NCBI RefSeq assembly: GCF_003672135.1
Contig: NC_039506.1
Location: 2,170,001-2,234,000 of the forward strand
Direction of reading: 5' to 3'
Source of the DNA: Ooceraea biroi
Taxonomy: Eukaryota > Arthropoda > Insecta > Hymenoptera > Formicidae
DNA: 64,000 bases
Within the stretch, counting starts at the first letter, position 1, and each line of letters starts with the position of its first letter. Made by a program: the position numbers and the translations under genes. The notes under the pieces were generated by a model. The model made no database searches. It worked only from the letters and a program-made list of their open reading frames with translations, and was not told where the DNA came from. Of this stretch, positions 37,198 to 50,975 are shown in pieces.

Positions 37198-38952
37198 TTT
37201 TCCAACTTTATTAAATAGAACGGAGCGCCCTGGGAATATTTATTGTTAATGATGTAGTAATTAAAAAAATAATGTATAATGCATATGCAACGCAAAGAGA
37301 AAGAGACTTATGCATGAAATTAAGAATTGGAACTTGAAAAATTCTTTCGAAGAGGACACGAGAGGATATTTTCGATATTAAACAGAATTCGAGAATTAAA
37401 ATGCACCTCTTATACTGTAACTCAGTTTTCTTTATTTTCTGGTATTCATTATGATACAATAAATAGTGTAGGGGGACTGGCAACATCTTGTCATTTTTAC
37501 GTTAACATTCAGCTAGAGATATTCGGATACGGATCTAAAAATTCAGCGGAAAACGCATCGACCGGTTCTCATTGCTGCATCCGAATAAAACAAACATCGG
37601 AGCCATCGACAGTCTCGGGGGATATGATATTATATTCGTCTTTATACAGCCAAGTGTAGTGCCCACATTTTATATACGCGTGTCTCTTTAAAATGTACAG
37701 ATAGATATACATATACGTAAAATACATATACATACGTACACTAAACATTTGTTCGTCGAAAGTTCGTAAGCAACGCGCGAAGATATTATTAAGTTGATAA
37801 TAAATTAGCTTCTGATATATATATTATCGCACGTCTTTACGGGCTACATTTATATCTCTATATTCTTTTTTTCAATTTCAGTCAAAAATACACACATCAA
37901 AAAAGAGGTTTTGTCGTGGATCTCATTTTATATTTCGATTAAATTGTATGATTTACCATTGGCGAGGAAAATGGGATCCTGGCAATAATGTTAATATTAT
38001 GCATGGCAAAAAACGATCTGCTTTGGGTTTTTATCATATAGTTTTTATCCAACACAGTTTTCTGTTTCTCGATACAAGAATCGTGACCGTAACGGGATGC
38101 GTGGAAAGACACTTCTCGATGTGTGTATTGATAATAATCGATTGACTGCAGAGTCAGAATAATAAATTTGTTTTTTTTTCTCTCTCTCTGAAGAAGGAAC
38201 ACATTTCTCATTAGCAATCTAATGTAATAATTCGCAGCAAGCGAAGCCTCGCCATCATCGAGGTTACTTGCGGTGAAGTACGATCACAATGCGTGCACAA
38301 TGCTGCGAAATAAAATGTCAGCGTTTGTTGTACGTAGTTGTCTCTCAATCAATCTGATAAAAACTCGTCGATCGTTTTGATTGGCTTGCCGAAAATTCAT
38401 TAGGGGAGAGATTTTATCCTTTTTAACTCGTATGTATTATATAAAACTATTATTTAATTCCCCCATTCCCAACTTACTCGTTATTGTTGCGTGATGCGTA
38501 TCTTCAGTTTTACATACTCGTAGCGTCCAGTATTAGTCTCTAAATACTTAGAAATCTGTAATTAACGAATGTCACGGGAGAGATCTGTGATATCTTGTAC
38601 ATATAGTATTAGACTAGTCATATAATACTCATTGTTACGTATACAATGGAACGTCAAACGGCTCGTTACGCGTTAAGTTTCAAGGTATATCTTGCTGAAT
38701 CTGCTATCGCGACGTCCAAATGTCCCTTAATTCCGACTATTTTAACACAGTAGTTAAGACAGGTACAATTCCGTATGGGAATGAGAGAATTAATCATAAA
38801 AAATCAGAAGCAGTCACATTACCTCGTTGATCGGATCGGCTAAGCTTTCAAGAATGATAATCCATAGTTATGGCTCACGTATCGCCGAGTCCTCACATGG
38901 TGTACTGGGAGAGCAGAATACGAGGTGTGACCATGGAAGCAGGTGCCTCGGG
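37198..38952. other. Intergenic between convergent peptide gene and CAP-Gly gene
   Basis: About 1.75 kb of AT-rich sequence with no recognisable gene. It should contain both 3' UTRs. ORFs at 37327-37659 (+), 37939-38217 (-) and 37948-38145 (+) have no family features and overlap each other on opposite strands. Confidence 0.5.
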
Positions 38953-41900
38953 TCAAGTGGTGCACCAGGCAAGCACCACCTTTTTGAACGGAACAAAGAT
39001 CGCCCGATCTGGCTCGCTGTTAATGAGATATTTATTATTAATTAAAGCTGAAAACGATGCGGTCGATATCGACTAGATATCGAACACGCTTACTTATTTC
39101 TTCTTTGTTTTTTTTTTAATTCTGTAGTTTCAAATAAAAGAACGTGATATTTGAAAAATATTCAACTTTAATAATTAATATTATCCGGAAGATATTCCTT
39201 GGAAGCTTCTCCGAGCTTACCAATCAAAAAATCTCCTGCCGTGAAAGGTACCGTCGGATGAACCGTTGACAGACGGTAACTCCACGCCTACATGCGCGTC
39301 TTCTCGACCTGGGACAGGACCTACGTATCTTACGCGACCCTGGAGGACTCTGCCCTCCGGCGATATGACTTTCACGAGGTGATCTAGTTTGAGATCCCTT
39401 GGTATCTGAAAGACGCACGAAGATTCAATCGATTATGCACATGAAACGATTTCGAGTCGAGTGATTCACGTGTGAAAATCACATAGACGCAGCGGTATAG
39501 TGATACCTTTGGCAAATATGGCCTGGTATCCTGGGGAAGATGCCAATCGTGAATCAAGTCAGGCTCTGAATGTCTCCGCGCCCTTCTTCGCCTTTGTTTA
39601 CTCCAATAATCCGTGCTGGCACTCGAGATGGTCAGCATGGAGTCGATGCTGCGCCGCAGGTAATCCTCCGCTTCGTCGATCAATGATTCGGTGGAATCGC
39701 CGCTATTCTCACCGCCGATCGATTCTGAACGCAAGTTGGGTAGACTACCACGCGTCATTGGACACTCTGAAAATTCCGATTACTTTCTCTGTCGTGGTAA
39801 ATTCATTTTCTGCCGCAATATCAAGCCCTTCTTCCTCTTTAGCTTGCTTAAAAGTACAGCAGGATCTTTAATATCATACCTTGGAACGTCACCTTGGATC
39901 GCGTCCTCTTTGGCGTACTTTTTGAAGTTTTGGAGGAGGTTGTCGGAGGATGCACGTGTGTCGGAGAGGACGGCATCGAGGACCACGTAGGACGCGGCGT
40001 GGAAGTCGCAACTGGAACCCTCCATGTGTCGAAGGACGCCGCGGTTGCTCTCCAGGAATGCCTTCGTGGCGGACCGCCAACGACCTCAAGACCGGGTGAT
40101 GGTATCGATGTCAGAGACCCGCGATAACGCGAAGGATACAGATCTGTCGACAACCGACAGTCGCAGGGACTTGGTAGGCCGGTTGCGGGATTGCAACGCG
40201 GCCAATAGCCCGCGGGCGAACCCAGAGATTCGCGTCTGTGGACTTCCGGTGTACGAAGACCGCAGCCGCGCGAGTTGAAACACGTCTTAAAAAAAAGACA
40301 CCGTACCTTTTGTTAATCATACGTCCTTTAAGAAATATTTTTAAATTTAATTAAGCTCGAAGTTTTAGTTTGAATTTTATTACAATTATTATGTATTACG
40401 AGATGAAATATTAAATTGAATTATTTCCCCAATAACTTTATGATTTTCTTTTTAATACTGTTAAATTTTTGTTTTACTTTTACGTGTTAACTTTACCTGG
40501 GCATGTGGATCGTGACACAGATGATCTGCACTCCTCGATAATTCCGGTACCATGCTAGTAAAGCTGATGTCCGATAACATCACTCTCCTAGCTTCTCGAG
40601 TTTTGTCCGACAGTTTCAATCGACCGGATACTCCTGTCGGTAGAGCGAACTTGCTTGGTAACGTTGTAAAGGTATGCGCGACCTTGTGTGCCAGATAGCT
40701 CTCGGACCGCCATTGTGCTGGAAGCGCAGATATATCGGTTTGGGCACCGGACTCTCTTCGTGCACCGCTGCTGCGATCCATCACTGGTCGCAACGGCGCA
40801 GAGCTCTTTCTCCGACTACCAGCCAGAGCTTCACGGTGAATGATAGGTCTGAAAGGACGATGTACTGACTAAACGTTTGCAAATTGTAATGATAATAAAG
40901 TATACAAATTTATAAAATATGGAATTTCAATAATGATTCTATTCGACTAGTTGGCGAAAAGAAATAAGCAACGTGTTACATACAAATGTAAAATCTCTCG
41001 ATCTCTCTCATAAAAAAATATTCACGAAATCCTGCGAAGCAAATTATCCAAAGTTTTAGAAACCTGTAGGTCGTCGGTGGCGCAGCCAAGGTGTTTCTCC
41101 TCGCGGCATGTCGCAGGGACGATCCCGCGGAGCTTTCAGCATCTTCCAGTACGCCGCACTTGCTGATGTCCGTCTCGACCAGGACAGAGCATTGCGACCA
41201 CATCTTGTTGAGCCTGGTGTTGGAGCTCTCGTCGAATCTGTCGACGCTCTCCTCGCGGTCGATGCTGGAGCTCTGCGAGGAGACGGCTTCCTCGACGGAG
41301 CTGGTTTTCTCGCCGTTGCACACCAACGATTCGCCCTCCGCCGATTTCGTGTACTTGAGTAAGATGGGTTGGCCGTCGCTACCGGCGCCCGCGTGCTGCC
41401 AAGACTCCGTCTCCGTGATGGACACCAAGTCCTCCTGCAGACCGAGGTCGCGACAGGTCTCATCCGTCGTAAATATCAGCTCGATGTCATCCAACTCCTC
41501 CGACTCGTTTTCCGAGTGTTCGTTCGGTCTCGACGAATCGCCCGGTTGGCTCTGCTGAGGCGTTTGTGACTGATCCGCGTGATCGCTAAACATGGAATTG
41601 TCGCCCTCAGAGATGGATTTCAGGCTCAAATCCTCGGTGTCCTTCTCAGGTACGTCTAAGTGGCCCACACTCGTGTCTGAAACAAAATTATAATTTCCCT
41701 TTAAGAGGATTCGTCCGCAATGATTGTAATAAAATTACAATTAACACGCTCACAGATCGTGAATTGAGAGAAAGCGGCTAATCCTACCTGTGATCTCTAT
41801 TCGAGGCTCTTCTTCGTTGCTAATCGCGTTCGTTGTTGAAGTCGAGGATTTGCGATTATCACTCTGTGGAACATTCAGAATTGTAGATGTTGCTTCCATA

Positions 41901-42652
41901 ATCTCTATCGGACCAGCCGTGCCTTTGGTTGCAGCTTTGGAGGATTTCGATAAAGCTTGTAATTTGGGGGCGCGGGAAGATGGATCGGGACTCTCGTTGC
42001 CGCTGCTGCTATTACTGCTCTGATCAGAGGCTGGTTGATTCTGTATTGTTGGTATGTTCTGAGTGTCGGTAGTGACCTTCTTCTGGGATGTGTCCATGGT
42101 GGTTTGCGCAGGATGTGCTGTTTCACTGGGCACGGAAGAACTCGGTGAGTGATACCAGTCTGTCAACTGTGCCCTTCTGTACGTCGAAGAATCCACCGTT
42201 ACCGCGTATTTATCCAGCTAAATAAAAGCGTGCTTACTCCATGCGAGCTTCTACGACGAGTTGGGCGTCTCTCGACTGAGGTGGCGGACTGGTCGCCGCA
42301 TCGCTCGAAAATTCGCAGCTCCTCCTCAAGATTCTCCGCCTGAGGATGTGATTTTCGAGGGCCAGACGGCTCACCACGTCGACGTAATTCTCACCAGGAT
42401 AATTGCCGACGCTTTCCTGCAATCGACGGAGCTCCTTGCGCGACAACTCCAAAGCCGAACGTAACGACACGACCGTCTGTAATGGTGAAGGCAATTGTTG
42501 GAGTATTGAGAGATACAATTAAATATATCGGTAAAAGAGATGAATTGTACTTGATGTAACGCTTCCACGACGTCTAATCCGGATATTGCCGGTGATGGCA
42601 AGGTGCTCCTGAAGAGCCTCTGATGAGACGGTTGGTCAGCTTCGGCTTCCAT
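38953..42652 (-). CDS. Unidentified coiled-coil protein with C-terminal CAP-Gly domain
   Basis: Nine exons by eye: 42652-42551, 42476-42238, 42176-41788, 41676-41064, 40848-40497, 40285-39880, 39766-39507, 39405-39221, 39016-38953; every junction keeps phase, giving 869 residues from the ATG at 42652. Order of parts: GLDVVEALHQTVVSLRSALELS leads into a short coiled coil with LALENHILRRRIL; then a long Ser/Thr/Glu-rich, probably disordered region (residues ~115-700); then a CAP-Gly-like domain at the very C terminus (KVISPEGRVLQGRVRYVG, HVGVEL, SDGTFHGRRFFDC, IFVPFKKVVLAW). CAP-Gly domains bind C-terminal EEY/F tails of tubulin and EB proteins, so a microtubule-linked role is inferred. The signature GKNDG reads GSSDG here. 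I do not recognise a named orthologue. One 61-nt intron (42177-42237) is present. The true start may lie further upstream (see 42653-42777). Confidence 0.8.
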
Positions 42653-42777
42653 GCCTCCACTACCCCGCCTAATGTTTCCAGGTAGGTTTTATTTCCGCCA
42701 CGGATCATGCCGAATTTTCTATTATCCTTCGTTTTTAACTTGCTCTTTTTCCTGACGAGTCTTTTTACAGCATTCAC
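42653..42777 (-). other. Probable upstream coding segment of the CAP-Gly gene, one base out of frame
   Basis: On the minus strand a possible acceptor (AAAAGTCAG at 42778-42786) is followed by an open frame reading VNAVKRLVRKKSKLKT, RKFGMIRGGNKTYLETLGG. It looks like real coding sequence (basic, then Gly-rich) but is in another frame from MEAEADQPSH that follows. One extra G in the G4 run (CCCC at 42663-42666 on the plus strand) would join them as LETLGGGSGGMEAEA. Either the base is missing from the assembly, or this is 5' UTR. Confidence 0.4.
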
Positions 42778-45000
42778 CTGACTTTTAATTAAATATTTTC
42801 ACATTTCAAGGTGTCCCTTCTCTGTTCCTCTGCAAAGTATGATATCAATTTTCAACGAGAATCAACGACTGTTGCATTCAACTAATTCCTTATGGCTCAT
42901 AAGAAACAATCAGAAATATTAATTTTGACTTCAAAGTTCTGGAGAAATATAAATAAATAAAAGAAGTAAAAATGAAATAGAGAGACGGAAGAGCAAAACT
43001 TATACATATAGTTGTACATATGATAAACTCTAACATAAAAATGTAAAGTTAATAAGTCTTTATATATATACGACTAATTGTTCTTATAGTTTTGTCGAAA
43101 ACGTTCTTGGTTTATCTCTTTACGGAGAAAACTCATACATATTCTATATTAACAGAGTGTTATTAAATATGAGTGTCGACTTTGTTGCTTTTTACTGGAT
43201 TTGCATCGCACTTCGCAGTCGTGAAAAGCTCGTGACGTTTTAAAGGATCCTATCCACTGCACAAACACCGTCATGAATAATTCATCCGCGGAAACTCACC
43301 TCGCTGCGAGAAAACTCGCGGTAAATTCACGAACGAGTTCGTACCGTCGGAATTATCGATCATCAGAGGGAATTTTCTATTAATGGAATTAATTAAGGAT
43401 TTATCCTCGCAAATCAAGCGTTATCGGAGGAAAGTCCGCAAAAAACCGCTGGAAAATCCCTAGAAAATCCGTAGTTGCAGTTGCAGCGATGCCATCCTCA
43501 GGCGTACATACGAGATGCGTTGTACGGAAGACAGACGCATCGATGAGAAATTGATCGCGCGGCTAGCAGTTGCCGTCAATTTTCCATCCACGACTACAGA
43601 TCACGATTGTCATGATCGGGGAAACACACGATGCGTCATGAGAACACCTGCCGCGTTTTTAGCACTGCTGACAGCTGCTGTGTTACCGACAAACTGTCGA
43701 GAAAAGCTTTCGGAAAATTGCTGAAGCCACCACAGTCAACAGCGTCGATGGCAGCGTCGATGACAGTTACGAAGACGATAATAATGATCGATTTGATCGC
43801 TTGATTCTCGAAGCGGGCTCACATCGTGATCATGGAAGTCGCGAGGCGCGATCAAACGCGAGGAACGTCCGCGTACGCGACGTAAATCATGGAACGCTCC
43901 GACGAGAAAATCCAAAGCGCGAGTCCGAGTGGACCGAATCTCGCAGATAGATAAAAGGCGACGACGAAGACGTTCGATCAGGCGCCGTCGCTTGCTTGCT
44001 CCACGACTGGCTCTCACGGCACCGCGGCGCGAAGCATCGCGGCATCGCGCACGTCCGCCGCCAACTTCACGTAGTCGCTCATCATGCGAAGCACCGTTCA
44101 CGCCAACGTTCCGTCGACATTTAACTGTCAATAACACAGACTGACACAGACGAACTGTCACTCGCACCTCGATGCAGACGACGAGACGACGCGAGACGCT
44201 TCGCGTCAAGATTGCCAACGTTGCTGCAATGGTTATATCGTGAGGGAAAGGTAACTAGAGTGAATGTAACTAGAAGCTGTAACTTGAATAATTATGGCGC
44301 GTCCCATGGTGCGGAATATGCGCAATGCGGAATTGACCGCGCCATTATTCGTCGAATATGGACGAATCGGACATTTTCACCTTGGATATTCATATCTAGA
44401 TACTTGTGCATTTAAGGTTGAGATTGACATTTTTTAATACATACCGAGTTTGCAACATACATTTTTTAATAAATAAACGTAGAAGATTGAATATAAGATT
44501 TAAAAATAAACAGATTTTATAAGTACATTAATTTATAGAAATATAGCAGATTTTGTAGGTTAGGTGTTTTAATCAATAGTCATAAATGAGTATCTAGATA
44601 TATTCCACTCAGAAATGCTTAATTTGAAGATGTAAAGGTATGAGAGTAACGTCTAATATAAATTTTATCGAATATTTAACATTTTTTTTCTTTGACGTTA
44701 CTTTTAAAGTATAAATTTTTCGTCGATAATATCGATGCTTCCTTGTTTCATCTTTTTTGCCGGCAAGTGGCGCTACTATTAACTTGTAGCGGTCACGTTC
44801 GAAATCCGTGACAACCTGACGTCAACAAGCGAGGGAACGTTGATAAAGCTGCAACGCAGTATCGTCGCGTGCAATGCCAGCTTTACATGCATTCGCGCCC
44901 CAATCGAGGTAACTCGACGCTCCCCCCTCGTCAATTTACTGAATCCACAACATATTGCGATGTCCAAGAGAAATCGAGGAAACTGCACGTCGAGTCGTAA
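42778..45000. other. Upstream region of the CAP-Gly gene
   Basis: AT-rich to about 43200, then CpG-rich 43250-44230, then AT-rich again. The CpG block is a plausible promoter or 5' UTR. A short hairpin with arms containing ATGGCGCG and CGCGCCAT lies around 44290-44352. The Arg-rich minus-strand ORF 43736-44218 and plus ORF 43929-44144 are overlapping GC-driven frames with no family features. Confidence 0.45.
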
Positions 45001-45862
45001 AATACGACTATAACCGTAGACTAGAAATACTAAACGCTGGGCAATCGGGACACGCGACATTTCAGCGATTTCTACCTCTTGGCGCTGAGCCCGCATGTTG
45101 CTCGCTCGAGCCTCGATCGTTATAGCGCCTAAAGCCAGCACTGGTAACGGAGCGCGCGAGAGAGAAATTGACGTAGCGACGAGGGAGCGAGCAGCGGGGG
45201 AGGGGTGGGTGAGCGGAGGAGGCGGAGGAGGCGGATGAGGAGGAGGAGAGATAGACAGTCTCGGCAGAGCGGAGAGTCGCGGTCGGCACCGTGCTTCGTC
45301 ACGCATTAATCGGGCGTGCGAGAACGTGTGTCACGCGGGTAGTACTTGGGGACGCGGGTCAGGCTCTCTTTAGGCTTCTCGTTCGGGTGTGCGGGCTCTG
45401 CGCGTCTGGACAGGGCCCCGGGTTTTAATGGGCGGGGTCGCGTGCACCACCGCTCGAACGAGGGACATGGAACGACCTCGGTGTTCTCAGTGGTGAGCTG
45501 CCGTCGCCGCGGCCATCGCCGACCGATCGTCGGTTCTACCACCTTCGAGCGTGTGCCATCGCTTGTTGTATTAAATGGCGCGACTTGACGAGCGTCGAAG
45601 CTACGCCTACGGCTATATGACGTCGCTCTGACGAGAAAACAGAGAGAGAGAGAAAGAGAGAGTGCCCCGCCAGTACTCTTTAACCCGGCTCCAAAGGTAG
45701 GAAACTTTTTCCCACCGAAATTTCGGACGCGCGCTCTCTGTGTCTGTTCTGTCTTCTCCTCCCTTCTCCTCCCCCTATCGCTCCTCCTCTCGCACTCCGC
45801 TGCTCTACTAGCTGTATCTCTTCGTCACTCCTGCTGCTGTCTCTCTGTGTGGTTTTTCTCCC

Positions 45863-45895
<33 letters not shown>

Positions 45896-45910
45896 GTCTC
45901 TGTCTCTGTC
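45863..45910. repeat. (CT)n-rich pyrimidine tract
   Basis: About 48 bp of almost uninterrupted CT with a few TTT and GT interruptions; a purine GA tract (45641-45662) lies 200 bp upstream. Confidence 0.9.
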
Positions 45911-48900
45911 TCACCGCATCTCTCTCCTTCGTACTCCCGGACCTCTGGCCCCTATATCCCTTCTAGGATGTTCCCCGACTCTGTCGACTCGCTTGACTCA
46001 TAAAAGTCGCTTTACGTTTCTCTCTGGTGTGATCGCGGATTAAATACCGCGAGAGGGATACCGTTTTTCCGCACAAATTTAAGATATATATATGTATATA
46101 TATTTTGTATTATATGCTGTGCAATAATATAGTTCGGTCGGAAGCGCTTGCTTTGCTTCTTTGTCCTCCACGAGTGCGATACGGCGGTCTTGGTCTTAAC
46201 GATGAGAATCTACCCGTACATTTGCCTGGCACGAATTAACATACAGGGTGTACCGCTCTATCATCTGGCAAGGCAAGAGCTAAGGGAAAAAATGTTCGTT
46301 ACCCGTAGTAGAAAGGTTCCGCTGCTTCGCTCAGCGTACTGCACCTGCACCGATGTATGTTTTTCTACCTCGTCTGCCTCCCCTCCTTTATCTTCCCGTC
46401 TTCCCCCACCACTTACTCCGACGCACATCTGATCCTTTTGTTTGCCGATCGAAATATACGTGTGTAGAGGCGCGCGCGAACGCGCATACCTATACATTTA
46501 TTTGTGTACAAATATCCCTCACGTGCACACCCGCGCTATGTACGCACACACGCTTGCGATGCTCGCTTCTACACACACACACACATGTATATATGTATAT
46601 TGCATTTGTCGCACTGAGGAAATTGAGAAGACTAAACGAGAGTGAGGGAGATTCTGTAGAAATACATGTACATATGTGTGAAATAGATGTGCAAAAATAG
46701 GGAAACAAATGTTTTATGTTCCCGTTACACAAATATCGATGTGTTGCAGAAAAAGAGCAATTCAATAAACTTGAAAAGTCAGATCTTCCGGTACAACCCG
46801 AGTAAAATAAAAATCTATCAATACTTTAAGGTACGTTAGTAATCTATGAGAGAACAGTATAACAATCTACGAGAAGATAGAATATTCGTGTGCGTTCACA
46901 CTTTTGGAACGCGCACAGACGACTTTAGTACACAGATGTAACGGACGTAGCTCATTGAAATATATAAATACGATTTCACAAGTGAAGCACGCGCACAGCA
47001 CAAGACACAGCTGTGTCATACCCAATCTCCTCCATTAATAGAATAGACATAAATGTCAGTGCATTAATAATAACAATAACAACAACAAGATCCGTGAATG
47101 ATTGTAAAATTGAGCGGAAAGGGCGCGCATACTGTCCTCCCCTCCCCCTTCCCACCCTCATATTGCAGCGTACATGCATGCATACACATGTGCGCGTACA
47201 TTGTGGCAGAGAATGCATATTGAATATGTTTTCCATCTTTGTTTTGTCGAGCTGACACACACGCGCGTCTCATCAGGGTTACGTCGCTCTCGACGATGAT
47301 GGTCGACGTGAAATAGACCGATCGGATGATCGGAGCAAGCTGGGTGGACGCGTCTGCGATAGGAGATTCGCGCGTACAAAATCGAACGTTCCCGCGAACG
47401 GCGAACGCCGTATGAACGGTTGATCTTAGCAATTAACGGTACATCGTCGGTCGAGCATTTAAGCCGCTGACCCTTTAAATCCGTACGCGTGTGACGCCCT
47501 TCGATCGATTCTGTGGGTGGGTGTTTGTGTGCGTGTCTGTGCACCGGCCGGGAATTGCGTTTCTACATGCAGGGTCTCCTCTTTGCTAGGGACCCTCACC
47601 GATACTCCGATATATTGAAGGTACTTTTACTCGACAGCTTTCCTCCGGTATTTTGGTATCGGTACTCATTTACTGATAGAGATGCTCTATGAAGGAGATT
47701 CAGGTGCAAAAAGAGCAAACGACATTCCTAAAATACACTAGAAGCGTCCTGAGAGATGTCTGTCTCGCGAGAAATACACGGTAAACTGATAAACCTGCTG
47801 ATACACGCTCAGAAATTAAAAATTCGATTTGGAAACGGATGATCTTTGCTCCAAGTGTCGTTCGTCCGTTGCCAATATGTAGGATTTATAGCCGGTCGTT
47901 AAATCGCGGATTAAAAACGCACTTGGGAGCACGACTGAAAAATATATAAGTAACAACAACTGGAGCCCTCGGTAGTCGTTCTGTACAGAGTGCACACTTA
48001 TAAATGCATAGAATTTTTCAATAGACGGACCAGAGAGAGAGAGAGAAAGCCTGGTGCATACGTGATGCTTTTCGGAAGATCCGCTGCAATTCACCGGCTG
48101 AGATATATGTACTGCGTAAACGTAACGTTGCATCATTTTCTTAGAATTGCTGCAACCGACTCGCGCTTAGATTAGATACTCTTTCATTGCTACGCGAAAA
48201 ATACCTTTAATAAGCGGTGCATTATTAAGGGTATCCATATCGAAAAGAAAGGATATAACAAATGACGATCTTTTGAGCTCGAAAACTCCGCGTTTTGCTT
48301 TCATTCATCTTGCAAAGTTAGAAAGTATTATAGGAGAAGGGAAGAGTAGGGATATTAGCAAGAGCTTCATGCGCGAGTTAAGAATTCCGAGTGTGCCTTG
48401 GCTCGTACCTGGGCATGGTTTTGCATCCATAGGGTAGTTTGGACTGAAAAAGTGTACTTTTTAGTAGAGTCTGAGGCAAAAATTGGCGGCATTTTTCGCT
48501 CCTCGCGGAGTTACAGGGACACTTAAGTTCTTTCGCGGTAACCATTACGCGATTATTGTATGATTGCTCGGTAGGATCATTCCGCCCGCCTCCCTTCACG
48601 GGGCAAGCTCGTTGCGGGGGCTCGTCCGGGATTATCCGCGGCGAGCTTCGAAACACATCGAGGCTCTAAAAGTCCCATGAAAAATAGATCCTCCGTAACG
48701 ACAACCGCCCATAGACGGAAATTATAGATGCGCGGCGCGGAGGGGCGCGCCCTCCTCATCGTTCTTCTTACATTATGGAGCAAATTATAAAAGCTACTTT
48801 GCGCGGATGGGCGCGCGTTCCAAGTTCGCTGCGAGCGGAGTGTGCAGCGTAATAATTTAGCGCACGATGGGTCTATAGGCGTGTGTCGATCGTCCGCAAA

Positions 48901-50249
48901 CTCCCTGCTGGCAGAAGCGATCGAACACCCTCGCGACAACCACCGTCTTCCCGACCGGTGCACTGTACGCGATGCAACGTTCCATCTGCGGGAAAGACAT
49001 AGAAACGATTGACGTGCATGCGCATAGTGTACGTGCACTTTTTATGTAAAGTATGGAACGTCCTCGGTGAATTGATAGGGTTGTCAAGAAAAAGATACGC
49101 TTCTAAGTATCTGGATTGTAACAGTCATGCTTGAACATGATGATGCATAGATAGATCGCGTCGCCATATTTCGAAGAGACAAGAAGCGATACACGTCAAT
49201 ACGTATAATATGTCGTGGGGAATATTTAGAAATCTCGTTGATTAATATTTAATAATTCTGTTTCCCTTTGTTTGCGACCTTCGTGACTAGCAACCACGTG
49301 AAACCGGCCACGAACCAAGCACGTTTTGTCGTTAAAAAATATGACCGCCATTCTTGGCACTATTTGCACCTGGCTTAAATTTTTACCGCAAGTGTTAGCG
49401 GTCTAGTGTACTGTCTAGAGGTCTGCATACGATTCACGTGCACAAGCGTAAATTATGAAATATCTGACGTTTATTTCTCCCGTTCTTGCTCTCTTTTTAT
49501 CTTGGGAGGAAAGAATAATAGCGCCGTTCGCTATAGCTACGTTCTTGCACAACGCTTCGAAATTATAAAGCGCCTACAAGACCGTTGAATACCGTTCCAG
49601 AATTATTCGAGGCGACGTTCCCTTCGCAGTCGACCTACGCGCGTCCACCCTTTCTTCCCCACCCCTTTTTTAAAGTCTCACCTGTCTCGCGAGACGCTTT
49701 CCAAGCACACGTGCGAAACGCTCTCAGAGTGCAACAATAATTGACTAACTTTGTGCTTAAAGCGTTACGTCATACATTTATCTAACGCTCTCTGCTTCTC
49801 GATTTTTGTTTCGATTTTAATTCTTTTGGATCTTGTAAGTCGTTCGGATCTTGGATCTCGTCACTGACGACAAAGCCCAACGGATCGCTCGAATTTGGAC
49901 AATTTTCTCATTTCATTGTTCATGTAAATTAATTGAACGTAGATCGCCACGATCTCACGTCGTCCTCGCGTTGTAGCAACGCGACGGCGGATCTCGCTCT
50001 CCCGTGAGGATGACGGCGACGGAAGAGCGGGCTTGCAGCATGGGAACCGCATCAACGGTAATACATACGGGCGTTCTGGCATTAGAGCCGCACACAACGT
50101 TCGCTCTCTTTCTCGCTCGCTCTCGCTTTCTCGGTTTCCCTCGTGTGTCAACACGTTTCCGACGCCCACGACGAGTTACGCATGCGCCTCGTGCACCTTA
50201 TCAGTTCCTCGCTCTCTATCTCCTTCTCTTTCCATCTTCTTCCATTCTT

Positions 50250-50250
50250 C

Positions 50251-50278
<28 letters not shown>
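50250..50278. repeat. (CT)n microsatellite
   Basis: About 13 CT units in a 200-bp pyrimidine-rich stretch (50090-50310). Confidence 0.9.
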
Positions 50279-50281
<3 letters not shown>

Positions 50282-50975
50282 GCACTTTACTCCTTCTGCT
50301 CCTCTCTTTCAAAATACGGGAGTATCTCGGGTTTCCCGCACGCCTTGTGTGCACGAACCTTCGCGGCGCAGGACTTTGGAAGGAACTTTTTCTCCAACAA
50401 AAATGCTGAAATAACAGTTTTTATTTTTAGATAACAAAGAAATAAAGAGTTTTAGGAATGCAGTTTCACAAGTACCAGAGATAAGGATAAAACGTTATTT
50501 TTAATACAATCCCAGGCGAACGCTAATGAGAGAAAGTCCGGGGAAAATATGTCAGATGAAATCTTCGCTGATTAAAATTCGAGTCGAAATTACTCGAGGA
50601 ATTCGTAGACGAGAGTAAGCGCGGATTTTAGGCCACTCTGTAGAATAATCTGTTTATTAATGTTGAGCAACTGTCCGCGTTCTTCATTCGACGAGATACT
50701 CGAAAAGGATTGTTATTACAAAACTACGTCGATAACTACAATTACGAGCAGTTAGTGCGACCAATAGTAGAGAGAGCACGGGCAATAAATCTTTCTCCTT
50801 TTCCTGTTTTCTCTTTCTTCATTCTCCGTCTCCTTCCTTTCCTTCTTCGCCGCCTTTGTCCTCGTCCCGCCTCCGGGTTCCGTTTCTCTGGCCGTTCGTC
50901 GGATACGCCCCTGGCTTTTCTACAAGTACCCTTTTCTCCGCGCTAGTCAGTCCCTCCGCTGGTTGGTAAGCACGG

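Noticed and set aside
39780..40283. Minus-strand frame with an in-frame TGA (at 40086-40088) that could suggest stop-codon readthrough in the CAP-Gly gene
   Set aside because: Exon phases before and after (exon 5 ends in phase 0, exon 7 needs phase 1) show that another frame, fully open across 40285-39880, is the coding one; the TGA frame is a shadow.
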